Positions 1 through 10,792 of a DNA stretch of 64,000 nucleotides are shown here, in pieces (position 1 is the stretch's first letter; each line of letters opens with the position of its first letter). The stretch lies in assembly GCA_021521415.1 (NCBI GenBank), contig JAIQDT010000234.1, forward strand, positions 1,939,001 to 2,003,000, written 5' to 3'. The notes beneath the pieces were generated by a model, which did not search any database, was not told the origin of the DNA, and saw only the letters and a program-made list of their open reading frames with translations. Made by a program: the position numbers and the translations under genes. This DNA is from Bidens hawaiensis (Eukaryota > Streptophyta > Magnoliopsida > Asterales > Asteraceae).

Positions 1-640
1 AATCCACAGTTCCCTTCTTGAAGCCACTATCAATCAAGTGGTCAGCCAATGTGCTGTACCAAGCTCTCGGTGCTTGGTGTAAACCATATAGAGCTTTGTT
101 CAAACGATAAACATGCTCAGGATAGTCTGGATCTTCAAATCCGGGAGGCTGCTTCACGTACACTTCTTCATGAATTTCGCCATTCAAAATGCCGATTTAA
201 CATCCATTTGATAAACATTAAAGTTCTTGTAGGCTGCATAGGCAAGAAATATGCGTATAGCTTCCAGTCGTGCTACTGGAGCATACACTTCAGTGTAGTC
301 AATGCCTTTCCTATTGATTATAACCCAGTACGACCAATTGTGCCTTGTTTCTCACGATTACCCCATAGTCGTCTTTCTTGCACTTTTAAACCTATTTCGT
401 AGGTATAGCACTTTTTACTCGGTCGGGTTTGTCAATAAGATCCCATACACCCAGTCTTACGAATTGCTGCAGCTCCTTCTGCATAGCTTCAACCCAAGAC
501 GGTTCCTTGAGTGCCATCTTGACACTTGTCGATTCTATCTGAGATAAAAAGCAAGTGTATCGTGCAACGTTCAGAATCCCCGTTTAGTGCAAATCCTCAT
601 AAGCACACAAAATCGGATCATCTGAAGGAGATACGTTACA
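1..640 (-). pseudogene. Copia reverse transcriptase, N-terminal half (element A)
   Basis: The minus-strand translation contains recognisable RVT_2 pieces: a motif like MDVKSAFLNG near 200-230 (frame-broken), [12 protein letters not shown] near 130-165, and [16 protein letters not shown] near 50-110. These are hallmark copia RT segments upstream of the YVDD box. The catalytic YVDD and RNase H would lie outside the window to the left. Stops and frameshifts interrupt the frame, so it cannot make enzyme as written. Confidence 0.8.
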
Positions 641-1147
641 ATCAACCACATCGTGGCATACATTAGCCAACTAGTGTCTTGTTCGAACACCGTCATTCAC
701 ATCCCCCAATTATCTATTCCTGCGGATGATTCTTGTGAATCCTTAAAAAAGGATTCGCAGGCACAGATACATTATCACCAAGATTGGTGATATTTTCCTC
801 CACTGTGTCTAACGAGACTATTGATGACACATCTTCAACTAGAATTGGCTTGTTTGTTTCTTGAGCTTCATCGAATGGGATTTAAGAAGAATCAACAAAA
901 TCATCATCATTGAAAGGTCAGAAACATCATTAGATGTCTCTGATACGTTAGGAGTGTCATTTACATCAACGGACGAAGAACTTGGAATAGGAAGACATCG
1001 TTCTTCCAAATAAGATCGAATAAAGTCTTCAGGTATCTTCTCAACCGCTGGTGTAAACGAATTAAATAACCCATCATAGTCGAACATCCAATCAGGACCT
1101 ATACCAGCTAGAGGTGTAGTGTAGCTTTGACAGTCTACGTGATACCA
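641..1147 (-). pseudogene. Integrase-RT linker of element A pol
   Basis: An acidic, Ser/Asp-rich segment between integrase and RT. One open stretch (839-1,087) is rich in D, S and V, as expected for the variable spacer between IN and RT in copia polyproteins. No enzymatic motif is visible. The call rests on position and composition only. Confidence 0.55.
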
Positions 1148-1725
1148 TTATTCTACACATCCCGAAGATAGATTGAAGATTCGCTTCTTAGGAGAGTTAT
1201 ATCCCAAAAAGTAAACCTCAAATGCCTTTTCATCAAATTTCTCGGCATCTCTCTTCAACACCGTAAATGGACACCCGAATGGTTCAAAATACTTTAGATG
1301 GGGCTTACAGTTATTCAGAAGTTCATAACTTGTTTTCTTCAACTTCTTTACCGCTAGTACGCGATTCAGTGTATAACAAGCCGTATTTACATCTTCGTTC
1401 CAAAATTGAACTTGAAGCTTAAAATCAGCAAGCATTGTTCTTGCAGCCTCTATCAACGTACTATTCTTTTGCTCAAAAACATGCCGTTTTGTTGAGGAAC
1501 ATACGGCGCACTGAATTCCCGATGTATTCCCTTTTGAATACGTAAGAAATCCAAAATAATGTTTTTAAACTCAGTTCCATTATCATTATGAATTCGTCTC
1601 ACTTTCAGTTTGTAAAGGTGATTCGATCTTTGTGATAAGGTTCTGAATTAAAACAGGTGTCTGATCTTTCGAACCCATAAATATAACCCTAAATATTTCG
1701 AGAAGTTATCAGTGACCACCAAGCA
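1148..1725 (-). pseudogene. Copia integrase core, C-terminal part (element A)
   Basis: The clearest stretch is 1,148-1,456, beginning MIEAARTMLADFKLQVQFW and continuing through NTACYTLNRVL and FEPFGCPFTVL, the conserved C-terminal portion of the copia integrase catalytic domain (rve). The preceding catalytic region (1,457-1,725) is present at DNA level but shifted between frames: the sequence for NGTEFKN and for PQQNGMFEQKN-like motifs can be read on the minus strand. Frameshifts make it nonfunctional. Confidence 0.82.
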
Positions 1726-2400
1726 CTAAAAATCACCCGCAATACTAGCACGGTTCACTGGACTAAATAAATCCATGTGAAGTCGTTCCAGAGGCGTGAT
1801 AATCGAGTTAATCGATTTGCACGGGTGTAACTTCTTCTTCTGTTTCCCCTTCTTACAAGCTACACAATGATCATTTAACTTGAAGTTCTTGAGGGTTACA
1901 CCATCCACCAAATCATTAGAGATTAGATGATTCATTTTTGCGAATGTGGATGTGCCCCATGCGTCGATGCCATAGAATCGAGTCTTTCTCCGTGGCCTTG
2001 GAGACAAAGCACGTTTCAGAGAGTGAAACATTTACATTAAGACTCATGTCGAGAACATAAATATCATTTGATCGAGGTGATCGCATGACAACCATTTATC
2101 CAGGAATTGTGTATACCGGTTGAAGGATAACACATTCCTTATATGTGAAAATAGTAGTATATTTCTTATCACAAATCTGGGAGACAGTTAGCAGATTGTG
2201 ATCTACTTTTTCACAATAATTAACTTTCTCAAAAGTAATCATTCCATTTGAGACTTCTCATTCTTTTGTAATCAATCCACCATTATTACCAGCGAATGCA
2301 ACATAACCTCCTTATATATCTTTGACATTATTTAGAAGTTCAAGGTTGCCGGTAATATGTCGAGAGCATCCACTATCTAATATCTAATTGTGACCTGATA
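1726..2400 (-). pseudogene. Copia protease remnant plus pre-integrase HHCC domain (element A)
   Basis: On the minus strand, a DSGCSRHITGN-type aspartic protease active site is readable near 2,350-2,390. It is followed by the GAG_pre-integrase region (NLLTVSQICDKKY near 2,160-2,200) and the zinc-binding CVACKKGKQKKK end near 1,830-1,870, then LERLHMDLFSPV at the start of the integrase core. Several in-frame stops break it. The order protease, HHCC, IN is diagnostic of Ty1/copia. Confidence 0.82.
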
Positions 2401-2437
2401 CAGACCTGGATGAACTCTGCACAAAAATGTAAAATGA

Positions 2438-3898
2438 TTAGTTCAAAAAGGCAGCCCAAGCCTCAGTCTTGGGCTCTCCTTTTGAGATTTTCAGAGATAA
2501 ATTAAACTTAACACTTGTATTTGGTACTTGAGAATATGTGACGGGTTTCTTGGTTTTCTTCTTCAGGTAGCCGTCATGAATTATTCCCGAGTCCAAATTC
2601 TTACAAACAGGTTGAGCATGATCAACTAATTTGTTTATTACATTAGGAACGTCAACCCGAACCACTTTCCTCGGGTTAACATTTAAATACATTATGAAAG
2701 ATTCCTCAACTTGAGTTTCTTTCAAATTAAAATTCATTTCAACCATTTGAGTAGGTTGCTTGGATGATGAATTGATAGTGTCAACCTTGGCTTTGCATTT
2801 CTTCGATACACGACAAGGTTCACCACACTTAAAACACAAACGAGTGTTATTTTTGGGGTGAAACACTTGTCTTGTTTTCGAGCAAAGGTTAAGGAATATC
2901 AATTTTTGGTTTTTCAATAGTTACTGACTTTGGAACCACATGAGTTAATCCCTATTTATTTTTATAGAATTCAAGATTGGTGGAATTCGATGAATCCTCC
3001 GTACCTGATGATTTTACAAAACATAATAGGGTTAAACACATTGACCATAGGGTTCACTTGAACATTCTTTGATTTAGATTTGTAAAATTTTCATTCAAGT
3101 TCAGTAACTTTTGAAGTGTCATCTTGAAAGACACTTTCAATCATTTCGGGCTTCAGAAGATTCAATGGAACTTCCTTGTCCGAAAATACTTTAGAGAATC
3201 CTTTTAACTTAAAAACTTTCCTATTGGAAGTTTCAGGATTGATAAACTTCATCAAATCCTCATCAGACACTGAAAGCTTGTCTGATTTCTTTACTTTATA
3301 AGATACCTTAGATTTTTTTAATGAATCACCCAAGGGCTTTGAACCATATACAGCTTGCTCAAACTCCTCAGGGTTCACACACAATGTGATTGTCAGAAGG
3401 TATGTTATCATTTTTGACAATCACTTCCGGCTTTGTTGACGCCTTAATTGAACCGTCCAATTCATTTTCAGTAAAAACTGATTTACTCTTAATATGAATC
3501 GGTTCTTGAGTTGTTGTTTTAGTTGTTTCAACATTTTCAGATTTGACTGAATCAACAACAGGCATTTCTAAGTTTGTGGATTGCTCCACAACTGGAATGC
3601 TGCTGTAATCTCCTTTGAAATGAGAGGGAATCTCAACATAACCCAATCCTGCTTTACCATTTTTCTTCTGATTATTATTGACTTCAATAATCTCGTTTAA
3701 GAGAAATGATGAATCTTGAAATTTTCCAAGTTTAGTTTTTAATTCCAAAATTTCATTCTCTAAGTTGGTACTGCAAGTTCGGAGTCTGAGAATCTCCTGG
3801 AAATGTTGTTCAATTACCACAATTTTATAATTAACTTCAACTTTTAGGTCATGGTTGCTAACATACAAATTTTTAATTTTCAATGTCGATTTCTCCAA
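2438..3898 (-). pseudogene. Gag-protease linker with coiled coil and a degenerate second CCHC (element A)
   Basis: Three overlapping or adjacent open stretches (3,368-3,898; 3,091-3,420; 2,438-2,917) form a long hydrophilic, Lys/Glu/Ser-rich linker. The first is heptad-like and Leu-rich (ILELKTKLGKFQD), suggesting coiled coil. The last holds CFKCGEPCRVSKKC, a CCHC knuckle in which the expected Gly-His reads Cys-Arg, so one zinc ligand is lost. Long gag tails with two knuckles occur in larger plant copia lineages such as Sireviruses; assignment to that lineage is inference. Confidence 0.7.
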
Positions 3899-4023
3899 TA
3901 ATTTGGATTTTTGTCTGTAACATTCATTGACTATAAAAATCTCTTTGAGAGAGTAGTGTTTTGTTGCAAAGCTGACTCAAGTTTGACTTTGAGTTCAACA
4001 CAATCAATACACTCAGTAACAAC

Positions 4024-4734
4024 TTAGGAAGTTACTGTCTCTTTTGATGCATTAACAGATACATTAAGTGAAGATTTAGTACAAACCTCCACAATCTTTG
4101 CCATGCATGCAAAGAATACGGTTTGCTCAGGTTCTGAATAATTCAAATCAGTTTCTGAATCAGACGTGTCACTTTCTTCTGATAAATTATCACCGCTCGC
4201 ATCTTCAAACTGTTCAACTTGTTCTACCATAGCAAGATTCGCTTGGTTTACCAGTAGTCGTTGAGACCAATCCAAACCTTCATTGGCAACGAGTGCTTGG
4301 GAGTTAGCCTTCTTATTTTGATCCCCCTCTGATGATTTCTTCTTATCAGTTCTAGACGAACTTTTTGCTGAAGATCGCTCAGCATTACGAGGACCCGTGC
4401 ATTCCTTCCTCGGCTTATCACATTCTTTGGCAAAATGGCCAAAGTCTCCACAGTTATAGCACTTGACTTTTAATTTATCAAATCCAACTCTCTTATTTAG
4501 AGTAGGCAAATCTTTTCCCATTCGTTGCATGAATCTTTTCACATTCCTGACTATCATAGCCATATTCCAGTTAAGATCCATCAACTCAAGATCATCAGGA
4601 TCGATCTGGTCATAGTCCTCATTAGTCAATTCACTGGTTGCAATCTTACTCCCAACAAGTTGTTCGTAAGAAGTCATGAACGCACAAACAAATTCAAACT
4701 GCTGCTCTGCTTCTTTAAGATTTACGTTAGGCAA
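4024..4734 (-). pseudogene. Copia gag, C-terminal part with CCHC knuckle (element A)
   Basis: A 236-codon open stretch. It contains EDYDQIDPDDLELMDLNW and MIVRNVKRFMQRMGKDL, the signature joining the UBN2 gag domain to the nucleocapsid, followed by CYNCGDFGHFAKEC (a perfect CX2CX4HX4C zinc knuckle, about 4,430-4,471) and a Lys/Ser-rich tail. The role in a live element is RNA packaging in virus-like particles. It is cut from the N-terminal gag by stops near 4,735-4,917. Confidence 0.88.
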
Positions 4735-4917
4735 AGAGCTTGCTGAACTTGCACTTGAACCAAATTCGGCACCAGTCGCAATGAAACATACATTAGGCGA
4801 ACTATTACCATTAGAAGACTCCTCTTGTGATGTCTGTGTGAAAAATGCGGTGATCGGGACTGAACTTGAAGTATTACTAGCAAGTAATGAACCACCATAC
4901 AGAGAAGGATTTTGATT

Positions 4918-5765
4918 CTAATTATCCTTCATCAATGTTTGACATTTCAAGTCATATTCTCTTTCTTCTAACTTGTTGATGAATTGCTCAGTAGTGAGTT
5001 GATTGTTACGAAAATAACCGTTCTCCTTCAACACCAGTAAAAAAGTAGAATAATATGGTGGTAAAGCATTCTTCAAAGTGTCAATCTTGTCCACCTCAAT
5101 TGGTTCGAGATTAACAGTAGTCATTTCCATAACAAGGTGACAGAACCGACTGATAATCTCTTCCACAGTCTCGTTTTTCAACAAAGTAAAATTTTGAAAC
5201 TGAAATTTTACTAGAGTCTTTTTACTCTTGAGTGTGTTTCCCAAGCTTCGAGTCTTCAACGTAGCAAATAGAGAAGCACAGGTCTTTATAGTGCTATACT
5301 GTTGAAAGATTTGCTCGGACAATGCCATCATGAGAGTCGAATAAGCTTTGGTCTCACTTTCATAATCTTTAATTTCTTGAGCTTCATAATGCTCATGATC
5401 CTTCGCAGTCCAACCAAGTTTGTCACTTCCTACAAGAGGTGCCTTGTAGACCACATCCAGAAATCATACACTACTCGGATGTACCGAACCAAGATGGGCA
5501 CGAAACCTCGGTTCCCAACGAGCAAATTCAGATAATTTCAGAAGTTTTGGGCATTTAATGTGTGTACCAATTTTGTTGTCCGTTGATAACATTTGCTGCA
5601 TTAATGCTTTTTGTGATGCTAAAGCATCATCCACTTCTACCTCTTCATACTCAGGCACATACCCCCTTCATCCGGATCAGCTTCATCATTCCTCAACTTT
5701 TTCAACTCATCATGTTTGCGTGTAAGTTGGAGGATGATCTCATCTTGCTTGTCAATTGCCCTGCT
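4918..5765 (-). pseudogene. Copia gag, N-terminal and UBN2 domain (element A)
   Basis: The open stretch 4,918-5,454 contains AYSTLMMALSEQIFQQY, ETVEEIISRFCHLVMEM and NALPPYYSTFLLVL, all typical of the UBN2/retrotran_gag_2 domain. Upstream, 5,464-5,658 carries the N-terminal KIGTHIKCPKLLKLSEFARW segment, and an RNDEADPDEGG stretch near 5,640-5,765 is coiled-coil-like. These three pieces lie in different frames. The segment ends abruptly at about 5,765, where plus-strand 3'-ORF sequence of the same element family begins. Confidence 0.85.
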
Positions 5766-6861
5766 TCTGTATCTGAATGAAGATGAGATCGAGGAACTAG
5801 GAAAGATAGTGGAAGTCGAGATTGATTTTGAGGAAAGTACAAATCCAGGAATTCCGCGTGGGAATGTGCTTGAGTTTGTAGAGGTAGCAGTGGAAGACGT
5901 GACTGCTGAGGAGTATCCGGATCTTTGTACCAACAACAACAACAACGATTCAGGTATTCCATTCTTTACTAATGAGCATTTTGAGGCAGCAGAACAGCGT
6001 TTGCATGAAGAGCGAGAGAAGTGGAATAAAGTAGCGGAAATCAGTCACTTATTGACAAAAGGGAAGAAATATAAACGTGCTTTGGATGGTATGTTTGGGC
6101 TTGATGTGAAGCGTATGAACAAGATGATCGAGACCTTCCGATATCATGAACAGGAGGAAGTCAGATTAGCAAAGGTCCAAGCTTCTGCCTACCAGATGAA
6201 GAAGTACAAAAGTGCTAAAGACGTGAGAGGTGACTTGGTTGCTTGGTAGTATGATGTAGAGCTTAAGGTATATATCGTTAAGTGGGAACATGGTATTTAT
6301 TACTTTAAACGTCCACATGATATTTTATCTATGCCGAGATGGGACGTGAGAACACTAGCCAACAGACCGTTTGTTAATCGAGGAAAAGATCAGTGGGCTG
6401 AGTGGTTCTATAATCATCTACAACATGAGACCAGATTTGGTTTCAAATTCTTCAAGCCGCAAGTTCCGACACACAAATACATCAATGAGATTGATCCTCG
6501 CACTGGCTGGAGAAAAATGATTTTGCAGGTCAAGCCGCCGAAGACTATGAAGAGGGCTTCAATGAAGATATTCTCTCAGAGTCTGTTCACCACGTTCAAC
6601 CGATGGTATTATGATAATCGAATGGGTGAAGCGGTAATTATATTGGGTTTCGAATCGAACACAAGTGTTATTCGTGTGATGATCCTATGTGGCTCGTTAA
6701 CTTATCGGAGTATGATAACGATGCGTTATTTCAGAATCAGATCCGATTAGCTAACGTAAGCGACTTTGATCTTGCGATGCAGTTTCAGTGCGTTGTTCGA
6801 GTATGTTATGCATTCAAGATTCATAGCTGCACTGGCTGGAAGACAAAGATGTTCCAGAAAT
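5766..6861 (+). pseudogene. 3' extra ORF of a copia element (plus-strand block A2)
   Basis: Frame-consistent coding sequence runs from LNEDEIEELGKIVEVEIDF (about 5,775) through DGMFGLDVKRMNKMIETF and MPRWDVRTLANRPFVNRG to GRWYYD-type and DPMWLVNLSEYDND segments. An in-frame TAG is at 6,247-6,249, and a frameshift near 6,600-6,660 moves the rest to another frame, ending at TAA near 6,861. It sits immediately upstream of a PPT and LTR, where plant copia (Sirevirus-like) elements can carry an additional ORF after pol. No enzymatic motif is visible; function is unknown. Similar proteins are, from memory, frequent in Asteraceae retroelement annotation. Confidence 0.65.
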
Positions 6862-6878
6862 AAAGTATAAAGAGCTCG

Positions 6879-6893
6879 AGACGAGGGGGAGTT
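6879..6893 (+). other. Polypurine tract of block A2
   Basis: A purine-rich stretch (AGACGAGGGGGAG) ends directly at the TGTTGATAC start of the LTR, the expected plus-strand primer position. Confidence 0.75.
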
Positions 6894-7386
6894 TGTTGAT
6901 ACACGACTTGGGCGTCTCGGTCTTTATTAGTTTATTATTATATTACTTGATAATGTAAGGGGTATTTTGGTAAATATCCCCATTCACTCTAATGTAAAGC
7001 TATTCGTTACTCCGTAACGAATAAGATACATTCGTTAATTTGTAAGCCACATTCGTTAACCTCGATTAACGAACGTGACAATGAATGAAGGGCTATTCGT
7101 TAAGATAAATGTATCACGAATGAGTATGTTCATTCGTTAGTTTTAATGTAGCGAATGACACATTCGTTAAGGGTTAAGTTAACGAATGTTCATCGTCTAC
7201 ATATAGTGTAACGATTTTCAGTAATGTAATCAGTTCCTTGTTTATTAATTTCTGCCTTGTTACTCTGCCAAAATGTTCTCTGAACTCACACAGTTCACAC
7301 ATTAACCATAACCCTCATAATCGTATTGATCTAACAACGGAAATCATGATGTCATCATTGTTCTAGATCCGTCTAGTGATATCTCA
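6894..7386 (+). mobile_element. Copia LTR (A family), plus orientation, 493 bp
   Basis: Starts TGTTGATACACGACTTGG after a PPT and ends CTCA two bases before a tRNA-iMet primer site. It is nearly repeated in inverted orientation at 8,400-8,879. It has a candidate TATA near 7,200 (ACATATAGTG) and is full of ATTCGTTA/TAACGAAT motifs on both strands. Because coding sequence and PPT lie upstream and PBS downstream, this LTR has both 3'-LTR and 5'-LTR neighbours, as in a tandem element sharing its middle LTR. Confidence 0.85.
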
Positions 7387-7388
7387 AG

Positions 7389-7401
7389 TGGTATTAGAGC
7401 C
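7389..7401 (+). other. Primer binding site, tRNA-iMet type (A2)
   Basis: TGGTATTAGAGCC differs at one base from the TGGTATCAGAGCC complement of the initiator tRNA-Met 3' end, two bases after the LTR. Confidence 0.85.
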
Positions 7402-8384
7402 AGCATATCGGATCTTCGTGATTATCCATTGACATATCATATTAATTCGTCTTGGTTTAGTTCAAATTCATCATGAATTGATATGAATCAGTGAGTGACA
7501 GGTTTCAGTGAAATAGAGGTTTCTTATTAAGTGTAAATTGAACTGATATAATAGTAATTAGGTTTGTTATTCTGATAATTGAGATAGTTAATGGTGGATT
7601 GAGTTCTAATTGAGTGGTAATTAGATTGAATTGAGATTTAATTGAGCTTTGATGTTAATGGCGATTAACGTATAGTTTGAATAAGTTTGTAATTGTGTCT
7701 GGATTTGAACGATTTGTGAAAACGGACTAGTAGTATGAGGTTCGGATTTGGTTTTCGATCAGTTTGATATAGTTTTGGTTGATTACGGACTAAGTTGGAG
7801 ATAACGGGACTTAGAATTGATAGTTTGAAGATATGAAGACTGATTCGTTAATAGTTTGACGGTTGATTCGTTAGAATAATCCCTGATTCGTTAGTCTGAT
7901 TCGTTAAATTGTCTAACTGATCATTCGTTAAGTCCTTATTCATTAAGTCAAACATTCGCTCAACTCAATTGTTTTCCATGACATTCGTTATACTCACTTG
8001 TTACTCACATTCGTTCGAACTAAATCATTCACATTCACATTCACATTCACATTCACATTCGTTTATCATGCATTAACTCATTCGTTTGACATTCGTTACC
8101 TTCCACATTCGCTTTACCTTCAATTTCGGTAAACATTTACTACTGTTCTCATTTGTACACTCATTTGTGCTTTCTCATTTGTGCTTTCTCATTCGTGAAC
8201 AGTAAGACATTCATGAACAGTGAATCCAAGTTTTAATCTTTGACAAGTTTAGTCCTTCGACTTTTCAATTTACACTTAATAAGAAACCTCTGTTTCGATT
8301 CATATCAATTCATGAGGAATTTGAACAAAACCTGGATGAATTAGTATGATATGTCAATGGATAATCACGAAGATCCGATCTGCT
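7402..8384. repeat. Two opposed leader sequences and CATTCGTT-rich spacer
   Basis: 7,402-7,540 and 8,265-8,384 are inverted copies of the post-PBS leader (shared GGATCTTCGTGATTATCC and GAGGTTTCTTATTAAGTG). Between them lies 724 bp without shared leader sequence. Its left part is TG/A-rich, and its right part (7,840-8,215) is an irregular array of ATTCGTT or CATTCGTT motifs. No coding sequence was found. Confidence 0.75.
8026..8060 (+). repeat. (CATTCA)n microsatellite
   Basis: About six uninterrupted hexamer units of CATTCA inside the CATTCGTT-rich spacer. Confidence 0.9.
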
Positions 8385-8397
8385 GGCTCTGATACCA
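8385..8397 (-). other. Primer binding site, tRNA-iMet type (element A)
   Basis: The minus strand reads TGGTATCAGAGCC, a 13/13 match to the usual plant copia tRNA-iMet PBS, two bases inside the LTR at 8,400. Confidence 0.9.
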
Positions 8398-8399
8398 CT

Positions 8400-8879
8400 T
8401 GAGAGAGCACTAGACGAATCTAGATCGATGATGACATCATGATTTCCCTTGTTAGATCAATACGATTACAAGGGATATGGTTAGTGTGTGACCTGTGTGA
8501 GTTAAGAGAATATTTCAGCAGAGTAACGAGGCAGAAAGTAATAAACAAGGAACTGATTACATTACTGATAATCGTTACACTATATATAGACGATGACGCA
8601 TTCGTTAACTTAACCCTTAACGAATGTGTCATTCGTTACATTAAAACTAACGAATGAACATACTCATTCGTGATACATTTATCTTAACAAATAGCCCTTC
8701 ATTCGTTGTCACATTCGTTAAGCAAGGTTAATGAATGTGGCTTACAATTTATCGAATGTAGCTTATTCGTTAGCTTTACATTAGCGCGAATGGGGATGTT
8801 TACCAAAATACCCCTTACATTATCAAGTAATATAATAATAAACTAATAAAGACTGAGATGCCCAAGTCGTGAATAAACA
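8400..8879 (-). mobile_element. Copia LTR (A family), minus orientation, 480 bp: 5' LTR of element A
   Basis: Reading on the minus strand it begins TGTTTATTCACGACTTGGG and ends CTCA just before the PBS. It is the inverted counterpart of 6,894-7,386. Its outer flank (8,880 upward) encodes the end of element B's pol (LLGGGDKSVAEI in the minus translation), so A appears to have inserted at the tail of B pol. The same ATTCGTTA-type motifs are present. Confidence 0.85.
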
Positions 8880-10189
8880 AATATCTCGGCAACACTCTTA
8901 TCCCCACCGCCCAAAAGTCTTATACCATTAAGCTTTAATTAGTATGAAAAATGAGATTTATCAAAAGCTTTGGAAAAATATCTGCTCTTTGTTCATCGGT
9001 GTGAATTTTGTCTACAGTGATCAACTTCTTTTAATAGCAATCACGAATGAAGTGATACCGTATTTCAATGTGTTTAGTATAGAGTGATACCCTGCTGTTG
9101 TAGATTGGGTGTTCAGTTTGTAGCTTCCATAATCCTAGTCTGAGTATGCCCTCAGCACAAACTCATCATCATTTGGTTACTAGAGACCGACACCCAGACA
9201 TCCCTTAAGATATCTTAAGATGCGTTTGACGATCATGAGATGTGAAACTTTCGAATTCGACTGATATTGGGTGCACAAACATGTGGCATACATGATGTCT
9301 GGGCGTGACGCAGTGAGGTACATAAGCGAGCCTCTTATGGATCGGTAAAGTGTTTGATCAACCTTCTCCCCGTTGGGATCAGGACGATACCATGATTTAG
9401 AGGTAGATGAGTACTGATTCCGATGCATCAGTCATGCTGAATTTCGTCAGGACATCGTTGACGAATTTGGTCTGGTGAATAAATATACCATCAGGTAACT
9501 ACTCCACCTGATGTCCTAAGAAAAACTTCATCTCCCCCATTGCACTTTTCTCGAACTTTAGCTTCATCACCTCCTCAAACTGCTTGCATAGATCATCGTT
9601 TGAAGACCCAAAAATGATATCATCTACATAAATATGCATAATCAGTAGAGGTCCGTCCACCATCATTGTGAAAAGTGTACAATCAACAGTTTCTCTAAAA
9701 ACCCATTGTCCAAAATATGTTGGGACAATGTCTCATACCAGGCTCTTGAGGCCTGATAGAGACCGTATAAGGCTTTATCAAGGAGGTACACCTTGTCTTT
9801 ATGGAACGGATAGACAAACCCCGGTGGTTGTCGAATATAGACTTCCACACTTATCTTCCCATTGAGAATGCAGACTTGATATACAACTAATACACCTTAA
9901 AACCCTTCCAAGAAGCAAATGCTAGAAAGATCCGAATAGACTATAGCCTTGCAACTGGTGCATAAACCTCATTATAGTCAATACCCTCTCTCATATTGAA
10001 ACAAAGAACAACCAATCGAGCTTTGTGTCTCACTATAGTTCCATTCTTGTCTCTCTTGCACTTAAACACCCACTTTGTGTTGATTTGTTTCTAGTTTTCC
10101 GGCAAGTCAACAAGTTTCCAGACCCCGAGCTTTTCGAATTGCATCAATTCTTCTGGCATTGCGTCTACCCAGCTCTCTTCGGTCAAAGC
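8880..10189 (-). pseudogene. Copia RT and RNase H, element B
   Basis: RT signature pieces on the minus strand are VYIRQPPGFVYP and LDKALYGLYQASRAWYE (9,663-9,848), then MHIYVDDIIFGSSNDD with the catalytic YVDD codons at 9,619-9,630. The connection domain DQTLYRSIRGSLMYLTASRP is at 9,180-9,428. RNase H remnants continue to about 8,890 (DEQRADIFSKAF and LLGGGDKSVAEI readable in different frames). Multiple frameshifts and stops. The 3' end abuts the LTR of element A. Confidence 0.87.
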
Positions 10190-10747
10190 TTATTTGTAAG
10201 TCTTCGGTTCAATCTTCAAAATAAAACATTTAAATGAGAACCAGTTTTGTAACGGTGATAAACCTGTGTAGAAACACTGAACGCTCTGATTGATTTGACG
10301 TCGAGTTTGGGCCCTCGTGTTCAAATCACCGATTATATTATCTACTGAATGATAACACAACGTTCTCAGCATAGCATCGGCAGAAACTAACACATCGGTT
10401 TGGAGATTATTAACATTCTCCTCTACAGCCACTTCAGTTGACGAAGGAGAAATAGCCTCAATTAACTCCTCATTTGTTTCACTATCATCGTCAAAAACGG
10501 GTGTTGTCTTAGGTACAGTATCGGTCGGGATGGGATCTACGACAGTTTGAGGACCAACAATTATTGGAGCTTCTGGTGTTGGTACATTGACTGAATCGTC
10601 TGATAACTGTTGTTGATATAACATGGTGACAGTATCATCAGATAAAGTCTCCTCGGGGAGTTTGAAACTCTCCCAAAGGCTTTCACAATCGAATAGCTGA
10701 GAATCTCCAAGCTGTTGAGTTGGTGGAGTGTAACGCTGACAATGCAC
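10190..10747 (-). pseudogene. Integrase-RT linker, element B pol
   Basis: A 185-codon open stretch rich in Asp, Thr, Pro and Val (PTDTVPKTTPVFDDDSETNE). It lies between the integrase and RT pieces and has the low-complexity character of the copia IN-RT spacer. No catalytic motif. Confidence 0.65.
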
Positions 10748-10792
10748 GTTTTGTAGTTGCAGGATCTTGTGGAGGCTAGGAATGTATACACG

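Larger units (their letters stand above)
1..5765 (-). mobile_element. Ty1/copia element A, internal region, 3' end outside window
   Basis: Read on the minus strand, this holds the copia order gag (UBN2-type), CCHC knuckle, long linker, protease, pre-integrase HHCC, integrase core, linker and reverse transcriptase. The RT runs off position 1. The matching 5' LTR, PBS and leader lie at 8,879-8,265 on the same strand but are separated from gag by an inverted plus-strand block (5,766 to about 7.9 kb). All reading frames are broken, so the element is a relic. It is inserted at the end of element B's pol, so B's 3' LTR should lie left of this window (inference). Confidence 0.88.

Noticed and set aside
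8400..8879. Treating this LTR as the 3' LTR of element B
   Set aside because: It differs completely from B's 5' LTR (34,827-35,235), and B pol coding runs right up to it; it fits better as the 5' LTR of element A inserted at the end of B pol.
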